NCBI GenBank assembly: GCA_002440745.1 | Contig: DJVB01000013.1 | Location: 1-61,258 of the forward strand | DNA from: Bacteroidales bacterium UBA6267 | GTDB taxonomy: Bacteria > Bacteroidota > Bacteroidia > Bacteroidales > UBA1556 | DNA: 61,258 bases | Direction: 5' to 3' | Part shown: piece by piece, positions 7,957-15,990 of the stretch | Layout: each line of letters begins with the position of its first letter | Position numbering within the stretch: the stretch's first letter is position 1 | Made by a program: the position numbers and the translations under genes | The notes under the pieces: model-generated | The model's database searches: none | What the model was told of the DNA's origin: nothing | The model's input: only the letters and a program-made list of their open reading frames with translations

Positions 7957-8955
7957 ATGGATTTCATGCCTTTTTCAGAGATTTCGTCGAAAATCAAAAA
8001 TAGCTTTTCGGTTTATTCTGTTGACCTAATTTACCATAATAAACATCCCTTCATTAAAGTATTTGATGAAAAATTGATGTTAGATTTTGTAGCTTTGGAA
8101 GCTATGGTAAAAGATATTTTAAATGTTAAAACATCTTTATTAGAGATTAGAGATAATTTTTTAAATGACACATTAAAAAATTGGTTAATAAAAAATGGAT
8201 ATTCTCCTAATCGCGAATTTAAGGATTTATCGGAGGAAGAGAAAAATTCGTTATATACCGAAGAAGGAATTCAGTTAGCTTTTGAACTAACGCCTTTATT
8301 ATATCATAGTTATAATAAGAAAACCTTAGATTATTTTTCAAGTTTTTTTGAAGGCGGATCATTAACTCATTTACTCAAAAAAGTTTTTTGGGAAGATAAT
8401 TCTGAATTTCATGTTAACGAAAAAGAAGCAATGAATGAGCTTAAACGTAGCTTAACACAATACACTAATGAACCAAAAATATTAAATGTATTCGATGTGC
8501 ATGATATTCTTTCAATTAAATCGGCACTACTTGTTGACAAAATTATCACTGAAAACAAGAATCAAGAAATTACAAGTGGTTTCATAGATATAGTTCCAAT
8601 GTTTTTTATTTTAAGTAGATCATTAGAGAAACATTATATAAGAACAGGGAATGGTGTTGTTTTTTTAGACTTAGGAAATAGCATTTTTGCGACAATATTA
8701 GTACGAAGAAATATTAATAGCATCAAAAATGTTACTGCTCAGATTTATCATAAAAAAAGTTTTACATATAACCCCCGTATTTATGATGGTTATACATCAT
8801 CAGGACCAATACTAAAACATGGAATTTATTTAGTTAGCGAGAAGTATATATTTGAAATTTGGTTTAGAAGTGATGCTTTATTAGGAAATTCTATGAATAA
8901 GAACTATGCTCAACGTATATCAGATTCAAAACGCATAGATGATGATAATGACTAA
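7957..8955 (+). CDS. Unrecognised protein at the end of the defence island
   Basis: I do not recognise this 332-residue protein. It is soluble, with no signal peptide or membrane segment, rich in Asn, Lys and Ile, and ends in an acidic DDDND tail. The middle (about 85-200) is predicted to be helical; the last third has short hydrophobic strands (GVVFLDLGNSIFATILV, HGIYLVSEKYIFEIWF) suggesting a beta domain. It lies 32 bp after the DUF4268 gene with the same direction, probably as one unit. A second ATG (7966, MPFSEI) is an alternative start. Position suggests a defence role or a partner of the DUF4268 protein; nothing in the sequence proves it. Confidence 0.6.
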   Translation: MDFMPFSEISSKIKNSFSVYSVDLIYHNKHPFIKVFDEKLMLDFVALEAMVKDILNVKTSLLEIRDNFLNDTLKNWLIKNGYSPNREFKDLSEEEKNSLYTEEGIQLAFELTPLLYHSYNKKTLDYFSSFFEGGSLTHLLKKVFWEDNSEFHVNEKEAMNELKRSLTQYTNEPKILNVFDVHDILSIKSALLVDKIITENKNQEITSGFIDIVPMFFILSRSLEKHYIRTGNGVVFLDLGNSIFATILVRRNINSIKNVTAQIYHKKSFTYNPRIYDGYTSSGPILKHGIYLVSEKYIFEIWFRSDALLGNSMNKNYAQRISDSKRIDDDND

Positions 8956-9049
8956 ATTTATATAGCAAATAATTGATTGTAAATATTACTGATAAATAGA
9001 AACTCATACCTATAGTGAGTAATTGAATTTATAATTCTAAAAATATAGT

Positions 9050-9158
9050 TTGACTCGCTGCGCTCGTCTATCCCGAGTGGGGGAGCGTCAACCCAAAAAC
9101 CTACGCTGCTGCGCATCGTGGTTTTTTCATTTAAAAAGCCGCACTCAAGCAAGCTTGG
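9050..9158. repeat. 109-bp direct repeat, copy A
   Basis: It matches 9184-9292 with about four small differences. It begins TTGACTCGCTGCGCTCG and ends GCAAGCTTGG, and it is internally rich in short inverted motifs (GACTCGC, GAGTGGGGG, GAGCGTC). It is non-coding and sits between the defence island and tRNA-Ser. Confidence 0.92.
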
Positions 9159-9183
9159 ATTATTTCTGTTTGTTAAAAGGGGA

Positions 9184-9292
9184 TTGACTCGCTGCGCTCG
9201 TCTATCCCGAGTGGGGGGAGCGTCAACCTAAAAACATACGCTGCTGCGCATCGTGGTTTTTTCATTTAAAAGCCGCACTCAAGCAAGCTTGG
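9184..9292. repeat. 109-bp direct repeat, copy B
   Basis: This is the second copy, 25 bp after copy A. Unlike copy A, its right end continues into a mirror image of itself, making the long inverted repeat at 9255-9315. Confidence 0.92.
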
Positions 9293-9315
9293 TGCGGCTT
9301 TTAAATGAAAAAACC
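9255..9315. repeat. 24-bp inverted repeat with 13-base loop
   Basis: The left arm is 9255-9278 and the right arm 9292-9315, perfectly complementary, with the loop containing AAGCAAGCTT. It can form a very stable hairpin. The right arm has no counterpart after copy A. Confidence 0.93.
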
Positions 9316-9338
9316 TGCCACACTCGTGTCAGGTTTTT
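9309..9338 (-). terminator. Intrinsic terminator of tRNA-Ser
   Basis: On the minus strand the stem AAAAACCTG/CAGGTTTTT, with an inner ACAC/GTGT pairing, is followed by a run of T. It lies 6 bp after the tRNA 3' end. It overlaps the right arm of the inverted repeat. Confidence 0.7.
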
Positions 9339-9344
9339 GGGTTG

Positions 9345-9432
9345 CGGAGGAAGGGGGATTCGAACCCCCGGTACGGTTCACCCGTACGACAGTTTAGCAA
9401 ACTGTTGGTTTCAGCCACTCACCCATCCCTCC
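9345..9432 (-). tRNA. tRNA-Ser(GCU)
   Basis: The 88-nt minus-strand sequence folds as a class II tRNA: acceptor GGAGGGA/TTCCTCC, D-arm with GAGTGGCTGAAA, an anticodon loop reading TTGCTAA (anticodon GCT), a long variable arm GTACGGG..CCGTAC, the T-arm GGGGGTTCGAATCCCCC, and discriminator G. It reads AGC/AGU serine codons. No CCA is encoded. Its 3' end faces the defence island, the usual orientation for island insertion beside tRNA genes. Confidence 0.96.
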
Positions 9433-9474
9433 GAATGGGCTTTTAACGAACGTCTATAGCCTAATTTGAGGGCA

Positions 9475-9504
9475 CAAAAGTAATATATTTTCCTTTTCGT
9501 CAAA
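9475..9504 (-). promoter_or_regulatory. Promoter of tRNA-Ser
   Basis: Read on the minus strand, TTTG (9501-9504) and TACTTTTG (9475-9482) are separated by 18 bp. This fits the Bacteroidota -33/-7 promoter consensus and lies 42 bp before the tRNA 5' end. Confidence 0.6.
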
Positions 9505-9572
9505 TTTAAATTTACAAATTGTTTGTTTTACTAATTTTCCTATTTTCGCAAGGTATTTTAACCAATAACACT

Positions 9573-10259
9573 ATGCCGGATAAAACCATTCGTTTGATGA
9601 TTGTAGATGACCATCAGCTTTTTATTGACGGATTGATTGCTATTCTTAAATTTTCAACTGATATTGAAGTAGTTGGACTTGCTCTAAATGGTCAAGAAGC
9701 TTTAAAGCTTTTGCCGAAAGTTAAACCTGATGTGGTTATCACCGATATTTCTATGCCTGTTATGAATGGCTTTGAATTAGCTGAACATATCACATCTAAA
9801 TTTCCTCATGTGAACATCTTAGCCTTATCCATGTTTAATGATATTTCAAGTGTTCAGCAAATGTTGAATGCCGGAGTGAAAGGGTATATCCTTAAGAATA
9901 CCGGCAGAAAAGAACTTGAAAATGCTATTCGTGCGGTTGCTGCCGGACAGAAATTTTTTTCGGAAGAGGTCAGCGAGTTGATGATTGGAAGATTTGTAGC
10001 TCAAAATACAACTGCTCCAAATTCGGTTTCTGCTTTTAAAAAATCTGCAACTCTTTATTTTTCAAGGAGAGAAAAGCAGATAATACAGTTGATTAAGGAA
10101 GGATTGTCGAATAATGAGATTGGTGAACGTTTAGAATTAAGCCATAATACGATAGCTTCGCATAGAAAAAATATCTATTCTAAACTCAAAGTGAGCAATA
10201 CTGCCCAACTTTTAGAAGCCTTAGATAAAAACAATATTGATATAAAAACTACCTTATGA
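9573..10259 (+). CDS. NarL/LuxR family response regulator
   Basis: The 228-residue protein has a receiver domain, MIVDDHQLFIDG (Asp12, Asp13), phosphoacceptor in VVITDISMP (Asp58) and lysine in GYILKN, then a LuxR-type helix-turn-helix, FSRREKQIIQLIKEGLSNNE and LSHNTIASHRKNIYSKL. It is a phospho-activated DNA-binding regulator. The ATG at 9573 is preferred over the upstream TTG at 9519 because the family starts just before the VDDH motif and the 18 extra residues are hydrophobic 5'-UTR translation. TATTTTCG (9541-9548) may be its -7 box. No histidine kinase gene is adjacent. It overlaps the next gene by 4 bp. Confidence 0.92.
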   Translation: MPDKTIRLMIVDDHQLFIDGLIAILKFSTDIEVVGLALNGQEALKLLPKVKPDVVITDISMPVMNGFELAEHITSKFPHVNILALSMFNDISSVQQMLNAGVKGYILKNTGRKELENAIRAVAAGQKFFSEEVSELMIGRFVAQNTTAPNSVSAFKKSATLYFSRREKQIIQLIKEGLSNNEIGERLELSHNTIASHRKNIYSKLKVSNTAQLLEALDKNNIDIKTTL

Positions 10260-10828
10260 AGATACTTTTAGTTCTCCTTTTTGCCTGCTCACTTGTCGGT
10301 CTGAAGGCTCAGGATTTTAAAATGCGCATGTCGGCAAGCTTGGGGGCAAATTTTGCTACAGTAAATTCTTTTAATAATGAGATATCCAATGCTCCTAAAC
10401 CGGGGCATACTATTGTGGTCAATGGTTTTTTTGGTAATAAAATCAGATTCTCTCCGGGTATTACGCTCCGACATTATAAAAATGAAGTAGTCGTGGGAAG
10501 CTCTCCTCAGATTCAAAATCACATGTCAGTGGATTTATTAAATTATCGCCTCGGTGCTGAAGGGATGTTGTTTTCAAAATCGAAATTCAGCTTGTGGCTC
10601 TTTACAGGACTGGGCTTAGACCATTATTTAAGTATAAAATCCAAGGAGCTAGCAATCGATAAAAATGATTTTCACTCCACAGTGCTCACAGCCCTTGGTG
10701 GACTTCGTTTTCAACTTTCCCGATTTTTTCTATCGGCTTCCTACGAAAATGGGATGAAAGGGTATTATAAACCCATGGATGAAAGCAATATAATTTACGA
10801 ATTTACTCTTGGCACTAAGATTTTCTGA
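10256..10828 (+). CDS. Secreted outer-membrane beta-barrel type protein
   Basis: The 190-residue protein has a clear signal peptide (MKILLVLLFACSLVGLKAQ, cleavage after about residue 19) and alternating hydrophobic strands ending in EFTLGTKIF, typical of small porin-like beta barrels of the Bacteroidota. It begins by an ATGA overlap with the response regulator stop, so it is co-transcribed with it. It may be the target or sensor partner of that regulator; this is inference. The ligand is unknown. Confidence 0.7.
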   Translation: MKILLVLLFACSLVGLKAQDFKMRMSASLGANFATVNSFNNEISNAPKPGHTIVVNGFFGNKIRFSPGITLRHYKNEVVVGSSPQIQNHMSVDLLNYRLGAEGMLFSKSKFSLWLFTGLGLDHYLSIKSKELAIDKNDFHSTVLTALGGLRFQLSRFFLSASYENGMKGYYKPMDESNIIYEFTLGTKIF

Positions 10829-10833
10829 TTCTT

Positions 10834-11637
10834 ATGATTGCTCTTTCCGGTTGTAAAATTAATCTTGGCCTTCGAATCTTACGGAAACGCCCGGATGGAT
10901 TTCATGATATTGAAACGATGATGTTTCCTATTCCTTGGAACGATATCATTGAAATGGTGCCGTCTAACTCCTTTAATTATTCTTCTTCCGGGATTATTGT
11001 TAATGTGGAACCGTCTGAAAATCTTGTGGTTAAAGCATATAATTTACTAAAAAGTCAGTACGAGATTCCTCCTGTACATATCCATCTCCACAAACAAGTT
11101 CCGTTTGGAGCTGGTTTAGGAGGCGGCTCTGCAAATGCTGCTACAAGTTTAGTTTTACTCAATAAACTTTTTCAGCTAAATATTTCAACGGATAAACTCA
11201 AGGTCCTTGCGGGAATGCTTGGTTCTGATTGTCCATTTTTTATTGAAAATCAGCCCGCTATGGCATATAATCGAGGAACGGATTTGGAGTTTTATCCTTT
11301 AGATTTAAAAGGAGTTTATGTTTTAATTATAAAACCTGAATTTTCTGTTTCAACCGCAAAAGCTTATAGTTCGATTAGAACTTATTCACCATCAGGTTTG
11401 CTTAAAGAGGCTTTATCTATGCCTAAGAATCAGTGGCAGAAGCATTTAGTAAACGACTTTGAAATCGCCCTTCAAGGCAATTTACCTCAGTTAAAGGAAC
11501 TAAAGCAAACCCTTTATGAAGCGGGTGCTTTTTATGCCGCCTTAAGTGGTAGCGGCTCGGCTGTCTTTGGCTTGTTCGAAAGGATTCCCAATTCAATTAA
11601 TCAACCAAATCTTATTCAAAAATTAGTAAGTCTCTAA
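10834..11637 (+). CDS. ispE: 4-diphosphocytidyl-2-C-methyl-D-erythritol kinase
   Basis: The GHMP kinase phosphorylates the 2-hydroxyl of CDP-methylerythritol with ATP in the MEP isoprenoid pathway. The 267 residues show the N-terminal CKINLGLRI with its conserved lysine, RPDGFHDIETM, the ATP loop PFGAGLGGGSANAA (about 90-103), the acidic site LGSDCPFFI and the C-terminal ALSGSGSAVFG. Length fits the family (about 265-290). It starts 5 bp after the upstream beta-barrel gene and is likely in that transcript. The sequence looks complete and functional. Confidence 0.95.
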   Translation: MIALSGCKINLGLRILRKRPDGFHDIETMMFPIPWNDIIEMVPSNSFNYSSSGIIVNVEPSENLVVKAYNLLKSQYEIPPVHIHLHKQVPFGAGLGGGSANAATSLVLLNKLFQLNISTDKLKVLAGMLGSDCPFFIENQPAMAYNRGTDLEFYPLDLKGVYVLIIKPEFSVSTAKAYSSIRTYSPSGLLKEALSMPKNQWQKHLVNDFEIALQGNLPQLKELKQTLYEAGAFYAALSGSGSAVFGLFERIPNSINQPNLIQKLVSL

Positions 11638-11692
11638 TTGACACTTGTTTGTTAAACCCTATTTTTCACTAAAACAACCGTTAGATTTTGCT

Positions 11693-11700
11693 TAATTTTG
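11693..11700 (+). promoter_or_regulatory. Candidate -7 box upstream of the YggS gene
   Basis: TAATTTTG fits TAnnTTTG and lies 20 bp before the ATG at 11721, in the 83-bp gap after ispE. The -33 element is unclear. Confidence 0.4.
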
Positions 11701-11720
11701 CAAGCTAATTTTAGTTTGAT

Positions 11721-12398
11721 ATGGTAAAAATTGGTGAAAAAATCGCAAGTATTAAAGGGCAATTGCCTGCCGGTGTTCGGCTTGTTGCGGTTTCAAAAAC
11801 AAAATCTCCTGAGCTGATTTTGGAAGCATATAATTCCGGTCAGCGACTTTTTGGTGAAAACAAAGCGTTGGAAATGAGAGATAAACATGAGGTTTTACCC
11901 CATGATATTCACTGGCATTTTATTGGACATTTACAAACCAATAAGGTGAAATATATCGCACCTTTTGTTAATTTGATTCATAGCGTTGACAGTTTGAAAC
12001 TTCTTGCCGAAATAAACAAAGAAGCCGCAAAGAACAACCGGATTATCAAATGTTTACTTCAGTTTCATATAGCCTCAGAAGAAACCAAATTTGGGCTCTC
12101 TGTTGAGGAAGGGTACGAGCTTCTCCAATCGGAAGATTTCAAGCTCATGCAAAATATCAAAATTGCCGGAATCATGGGTATGGCGTCTTATTCCTTTGAT
12201 AATGAATTGATAAGAAACGAATTTAAATATTTAATGACGATATTTAAAAATTTGCGTTACGACTTTTTCCTGAATGATATTCATTTTCGTGAAGTGAGTA
12301 TGGGAATGTCGGGCGATTACCAAATTGCTGTTCAAGAAGGAAGTACTTTGGTTAGAATTGGAAGTAGCATTTTTGGCGAGCGAGATTACACAAAATAG
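11721..12398 (+). CDS. YggS family pyridoxal phosphate homeostasis protein
   Basis: The 225-residue single-domain PLP protein corresponds to the YggS/PROSC family that buffers free PLP. The PLP lysine is in RLVAVSKTKSPE (Lys26). Other family motifs are FGENKALEM, IHWHFIGHLQTNK, FGLSVEE and MGMSGDYQIAVQEGSTLVRIGSSIFG. No enzymatic reaction is known for the family. rarA begins 5 bp after the stop, so the two genes are probably one transcript. The product is complete. Confidence 0.93.
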   Translation: MVKIGEKIASIKGQLPAGVRLVAVSKTKSPELILEAYNSGQRLFGENKALEMRDKHEVLPHDIHWHFIGHLQTNKVKYIAPFVNLIHSVDSLKLLAEINKEAAKNNRIIKCLLQFHIASEETKFGLSVEEGYELLQSEDFKLMQNIKIAGIMGMASYSFDNELIRNEFKYLMTIFKNLRYDFFLNDIHFREVSMGMSGDYQIAVQEGSTLVRIGSSIFGERDYTK

Positions 12399-12403
12399 AA
12401 ACT

Positions 12404-13669
12404 ATGGAGCCTTTAGCGGAATTACTGCGTCCTCGAACCATTGAAGATTATATCGGTCAACAGCATTTGTTAGGCGAGGGTGCAATTTTGCGGTCGGCAA
12501 TAGAAAAGGGTCGAATCCACAGTATGATTCTGTGGGGACCTCCGGGTGTGGGCAAAACTACTTTGGCCAATATTATCGCTGAAAAGAATGAGATGCAGTT
12601 TTATAGTCTTTCTGCTATCAATTCAGGTGTAGGTGATGTAAGAGCTGTAATTCAACGTGCAAAGATGGCTCCCCGCTCCGCAATTCTATTTATTGACGAG
12701 ATCCATCGTTTTTCTAAATCTCAACAAGACAGTCTTTTAGGTGCAGTTGAAAAGGGAATTGTAACTCTCATAGGAGCAACTACAGAAAACCCTTCTTTTG
12801 AGGTAATTCCGGCTTTGATTTCCCGTTGTCAGGTCTATGTGCTGCAGCCCTTGCAAGTGGCCGATTTGAATCAATTATTAGATCGGGCTGTGAGTTTGCT
12901 TCAAAATCACTTAAAAAAGGAAATTCACCTTTTAGAGCGTGATGCTTTGATTCGTATAAGTGGTGGTGATGGCCGTAAACTTCTCAATGCTATTGAGTTA
13001 GTCGTTTACACCTTAGCCTCAATAGGTTCGACAATTCAGGTTGTCAATGAAGTAGTGACAAAAATAATCCAACAGAAGATTTCGGTTTATGACAAAAATG
13101 GCGAGCAACATTATGACGTAATCTCAGCCTTTATCAAATCGGTTCGGGGAAGTGATCCGAATGCTGCTGTTTACTATCTTGCACGGATGTTAGAGGGTGG
13201 GGAAGACCCTAAATTTATCGCCCGCCGAATGCTCATTCTTGCTTCGGAGGACATTGGAAATGCAAACCCAAATGCGCTGCTTCTTGCCAAAACTTGTTTC
13301 GATTCGGTCACTGTGATAGGAATGCCTGAAGCAAGAATAATTCTCTCGCAAACAGCAGTTTATCTTGCTACTTCATTGAAGAGTAATGCATCATACTTGG
13401 CAATTGGAAAAGCTCAGGAATTGGTTCGTAAGACTGGTGACTTGCCGGTGCCACTGCATTTGCGCAACGCTCCGACTAAACTGATGAAAGATTTGAACTA
13501 TGGGAAAGAATATCGTTATGCCCACGATTATGATAATAATTTTTCTCACCAGGAATATTTACCGGAATCTATCTCAGGAACAACTCTTTACGAACCACAA
13601 AACAACCCTTCTGAATTGAAGTTTAAAGAGTTTCTTCGAATTAGGTGGAAAGGCAAATATGGGTATTAA
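12404..13669 (+). CDS. rarA: Replication-associated recombination protein A (AAA+ ATPase)
   Basis: The 421-residue RarA/MgsA/WRNIP1 homologue is an AAA+ clamp-loader-like ATPase acting at stalled forks. Visible are PLAELLRPRTIEDYIGQQHL, Walker A GPPGVGKT (about 45-52), Walker B AILFIDEIHRF, sensor 1 LIGATTENPSFE, and the RarA-specific C-terminal tetramerisation part (SVRGSDPNAAVYYLARML, RRMLILASEDIGNANP). Length is usual. It converges with crcB, the stop codons being adjacent at 13669/13670. Confidence 0.95.
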   Translation: MEPLAELLRPRTIEDYIGQQHLLGEGAILRSAIEKGRIHSMILWGPPGVGKTTLANIIAEKNEMQFYSLSAINSGVGDVRAVIQRAKMAPRSAILFIDEIHRFSKSQQDSLLGAVEKGIVTLIGATTENPSFEVIPALISRCQVYVLQPLQVADLNQLLDRAVSLLQNHLKKEIHLLERDALIRISGGDGRKLLNAIELVVYTLASIGSTIQVVNEVVTKIIQQKISVYDKNGEQHYDVISAFIKSVRGSDPNAAVYYLARMLEGGEDPKFIARRMLILASEDIGNANPNALLLAKTCFDSVTVIGMPEARIILSQTAVYLATSLKSNASYLAIGKAQELVRKTGDLPVPLHLRNAPTKLMKDLNYGKEYRYAHDYDNNFSHQEYLPESISGTTLYEPQNNPSELKFKEFLRIRWKGKYGY

Positions 13670-14059
13670 TTACCCTTTTAAAAAAGCATTCAGTAAGTAA
13701 TATCCTGCAAAAGCAGCCGCAATTGCTAAAGTATTTGTAGCAAGAATATATAGGATTGCAACTTGCGTGTGGCCATTTTTAAAAAGGTTTAGCACTTCTA
13801 AAGAAAAGGAAGAATAGGTAGTGAAACCGCCTAAGAGTCCGACAATCAGAAATAATTTAAGATTAACTTGGCCGGTGTTTTGTGAAAAATATGCCCATAC
13901 CAAGCCAATTAAAAAAGAACCGAGAATATTCACAGAAAGTGTTCCCCATAAATATACTCGTCCAAGCCAGGTTGGGATGGTCATTGATAATAAATATCGG
14001 GAAGTGGCACCTAATGCTCCCCCGGCAGCGATGAAAAGTAGTTTGAGTAAACCTTCCAT
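13670..14059 (-). CDS. crcB: Fluoride exporter CrcB/Fluc
   Basis: The 129-residue membrane protein has four hydrophobic segments. It carries the Fluc hallmarks GGALGATSRYLL, LSVNILGSFLIG (the conserved Asn lining the pore) and GLLGGFTTYSSFSLE. Fluc is a homodimeric channel that removes fluoride from the cytoplasm. The start overlaps the stop of the upstream lipoprotein gene by one base (TAATG), so they are coupled. I see no fluoride riboswitch motif upstream of the pair. Confidence 0.93.
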   Translation of the reverse strand: MEGLLKLLFIAAGGALGATSRYLLSMTIPTWLGRVYLWGTLSVNILGSFLIGLVWAYFSQNTGQVNLKLFLIVGLLGGFTTYSSFSLEVLNLFKNGHTQVAILYILATNTLAIAAAFAGYYLLNAFLKG

Positions 14060-14706
14060 TAGAAATTTATCGAATAATAATTAGTGATAAATGGCTCAAT
14101 CCAAAGACTATCTTGATATAATTTTTGATTTCCATTTTTCTTCACAACCCATTCAATCTTAAGCATTTTGTTTCCACGCAACTCACATTCTGTTGTGTTT
14201 TGATACAAAGGCCCAACTCCATAAGTCATATCATTATTGCAACAAGTAGTGCAATCTTCATCGATATTTGTAAAATGATAGTTTACAGCATCGTCATTGC
14301 CCTGCGGAGTCGTGTTTTTTACTTCGAGATGAATTATCGATTTTGGATAAATGCTAAAGTTAATTGTGTAGTTATCTTCGGCTTCTAAAACATCTGCCGA
14401 AACATCTTTCTGAACACTGAAATAATCCGTTTTACTAAGATTGAATCTATAACCTGAACTTTTGGCTACAGTCAATTCCATTTTAAACTTACCATCAGTT
14501 CCTGTAGTGGCTTCACCAATTGTGGAATACGTTGGCGAATAAACCCCCGATTGGACTCCGGCTGACTTCAGCAGTATTTTTACTCCACTGGCTTTTTGAC
14601 TAAAAGATGGATCATCGATTTGTCCTTCAATTGTAATTGTCCGCTCCTTTTTTGCACATGAGAAAAGCATCAAAACAATTAAAGTAAAAATGGAAACGGT
14701 CTTCAT
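14059..14706 (-). CDS. Predicted lipoprotein with Ig-like/carboxypeptidase-regulatory-like region
   Basis: The ATG at 14706 gives a lipoprotein signal MKTVSIFTLIVLMLFSC with the lipidated Cys in LFSC; the upstream TTG at 14715 only adds three residues. About residues 25-130 form beta strands with ATTGTDGKFKMEL, the pattern of surface-protein modules that decorate lipoproteins in the Bacteroidota. A later Cys cluster (DCTTCCNND) may bind metal or form disulphides. The function is unknown. It is coupled with crcB by a one-base overlap. Confidence 0.75.
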   Translation of the reverse strand: MKTVSIFTLIVLMLFSCAKKERTITIEGQIDDPSFSQKASGVKILLKSAGVQSGVYSPTYSTIGEATTGTDGKFKMELTVAKSSGYRFNLSKTDYFSVQKDVSADVLEAEDNYTINFSIYPKSIIHLEVKNTTPQGNDDAVNYHFTNIDEDCTTCCNNDMTYGVGPLYQNTTECELRGNKMLKIEWVVKKNGNQKLYQDSLWIEPFITNYYSINF

Positions 14707-14791
14707 AATCAACAATTTAAATAACAGACAACCAATAATTTAAAGCAATCACAAGTATTGCAATTATATCTGCCAATGCGAAATAACAGTA

Positions 14792-15913
14792 TTAGCCGGC
14801 AATAAGTTTGAGTACTTCCGGTTTCAAAATTTCAATTCGATTCGGATGGATATTAATAATTTTATCCCGTTTCAAATCAGAAAGAAATCGCACTCCGCTC
14901 TCCGTGCTGATGGCAGCTAATTCGGCTATATCTTTTCGGCTAACATTAGTCGTGATAATTGGTCCGTTGAAAATTTCGTTGGAAAGATAAAGCAGAATTT
15001 CGGCAAAGCGTCCTAAGGATTGTTTATTGGCCAAAGACGACATCCTTGCTAAATGTCCTTGAGTAACGTTGCAATACCAGTTGAGCATCTTCTTAGCAAA
15101 TCCTTCATTGCTGGTCAGAAGATTTTTTATTATTTGACTATCAATCAGATATGCGGAACAATTTGTCAATGCAGAACCTGAAAAGGAGTAGGTATTATCG
15201 CCAAAAAGAGCAGAGTTGCCAATAAAATTGATAGGCTTTACAATTTTAAAAATGAAACCACGCTCCTGAAAACCTTCTAAATAGTTTTTGGATAAACCTT
15301 CGGTCAACAAAATAATATAGGAAGCTATCGCACCTTGTTTTATTATGGTTTCCCCCTTTTTGAAATCGATTTTCACCTTGAGCATCTTGGTGATATCTTC
15401 ATCAGTAAGCTTTTGATTTTTCAGCCATAGGCGAACCTTTTCTTCAGTTGTATTTTCCTCATTAACAGGCGTTTCTTTGTTTTGTAAGGAAGCAATTGTT
15501 TCTCTAAGATTTTTATAGTAATAATATGCTCCGATTTTGTTGGCAACTGTTTTTAGAAAATTTCTTTCAGTCATTAAAAATACACCCTTTTCTTCACGAA
15601 TTGTTTTGGTGTAAACAACTGTTATTTGGCCAACTTTCATTTTTTCCGAAATGATATCCTCAACAAGTTTCAATTCCTTGTTGGAATAGCCCTCGGTTTC
15701 AGCCTCAGTATCATCTAATACTATGCGTGCAACACAAATGTCGCTATATCTGAAAACGGGAATAATTAAGTTGATTATTTCGTGGAGAAGTCGCCTCATG
15801 GAAATATCATAATTGTTCAGCGCTTCTTCAATTTTATATAAGGCATCCAGTTCTTTATTTCTGGAATTTAAATCAGTTAAGATCGAATTTATCTGCAATT
15901 GTTCTGGAACCAT
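14792..15913 (-). CDS. Crp/Fnr family regulator with N-terminal GAF-like sensor domain
   Basis: The 373 residues are much longer than a usual Crp/Fnr protein (about 230). Residues 1-30 form a coiled coil, about 30-145 are GAF-like (RLLHEIINLIIPVFRYSDICVARIV), about 180-285 are a cyclic-nucleotide-binding-like beta roll (FKKGETIIKQGAIASYIILL), and about 300-370 are a Crp-type helix-turn-helix (SRKDIAELAAISTESGVRFL). It should sense a small molecule or partner through two domains and bind DNA. The residues that bind cAMP phosphate are not evident. CAAAATTA at 15940 (TAATTTTG on the minus strand) may be its -7 box. It is a single-gene unit. Confidence 0.85.
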   Translation of the reverse strand: MVPEQLQINSILTDLNSRNKELDALYKIEEALNNYDISMRRLLHEIINLIIPVFRYSDICVARIVLDDTEAETEGYSNKELKLVEDIISEKMKVGQITVVYTKTIREEKGVFLMTERNFLKTVANKIGAYYYYKNLRETIASLQNKETPVNEENTTEEKVRLWLKNQKLTDEDITKMLKVKIDFKKGETIIKQGAIASYIILLTEGLSKNYLEGFQERGFIFKIVKPINFIGNSALFGDNTYSFSGSALTNCSAYLIDSQIIKNLLTSNEGFAKKMLNWYCNVTQGHLARMSSLANKQSLGRFAEILLYLSNEIFNGPIITTNVSRKDIAELAAISTESGVRFLSDLKRDKIINIHPNRIEILKPEVLKLIAG

Positions 15914-15990
15914 AGGATTTAATTTAGGTTGCGAAAATACAAAATTAAGATATATTCTTTATATCAATCTTGGCAAGAAATTTATCCGAA

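Noticed and set aside
9253..9459. ORF of 68 codons on the plus strand with GGRGIRTPGT
   Set aside because: It is the antisense reading of tRNA-Ser and the inverted repeat; the phrase is a well-known artefact of translating the opposite strand of a tRNA T-arm.
13670..14706. Fluoride riboswitch before crcB
   Set aside because: The gene is coupled to an upstream lipoprotein and the short leader before 14706 shows no structured element that I can recognise.
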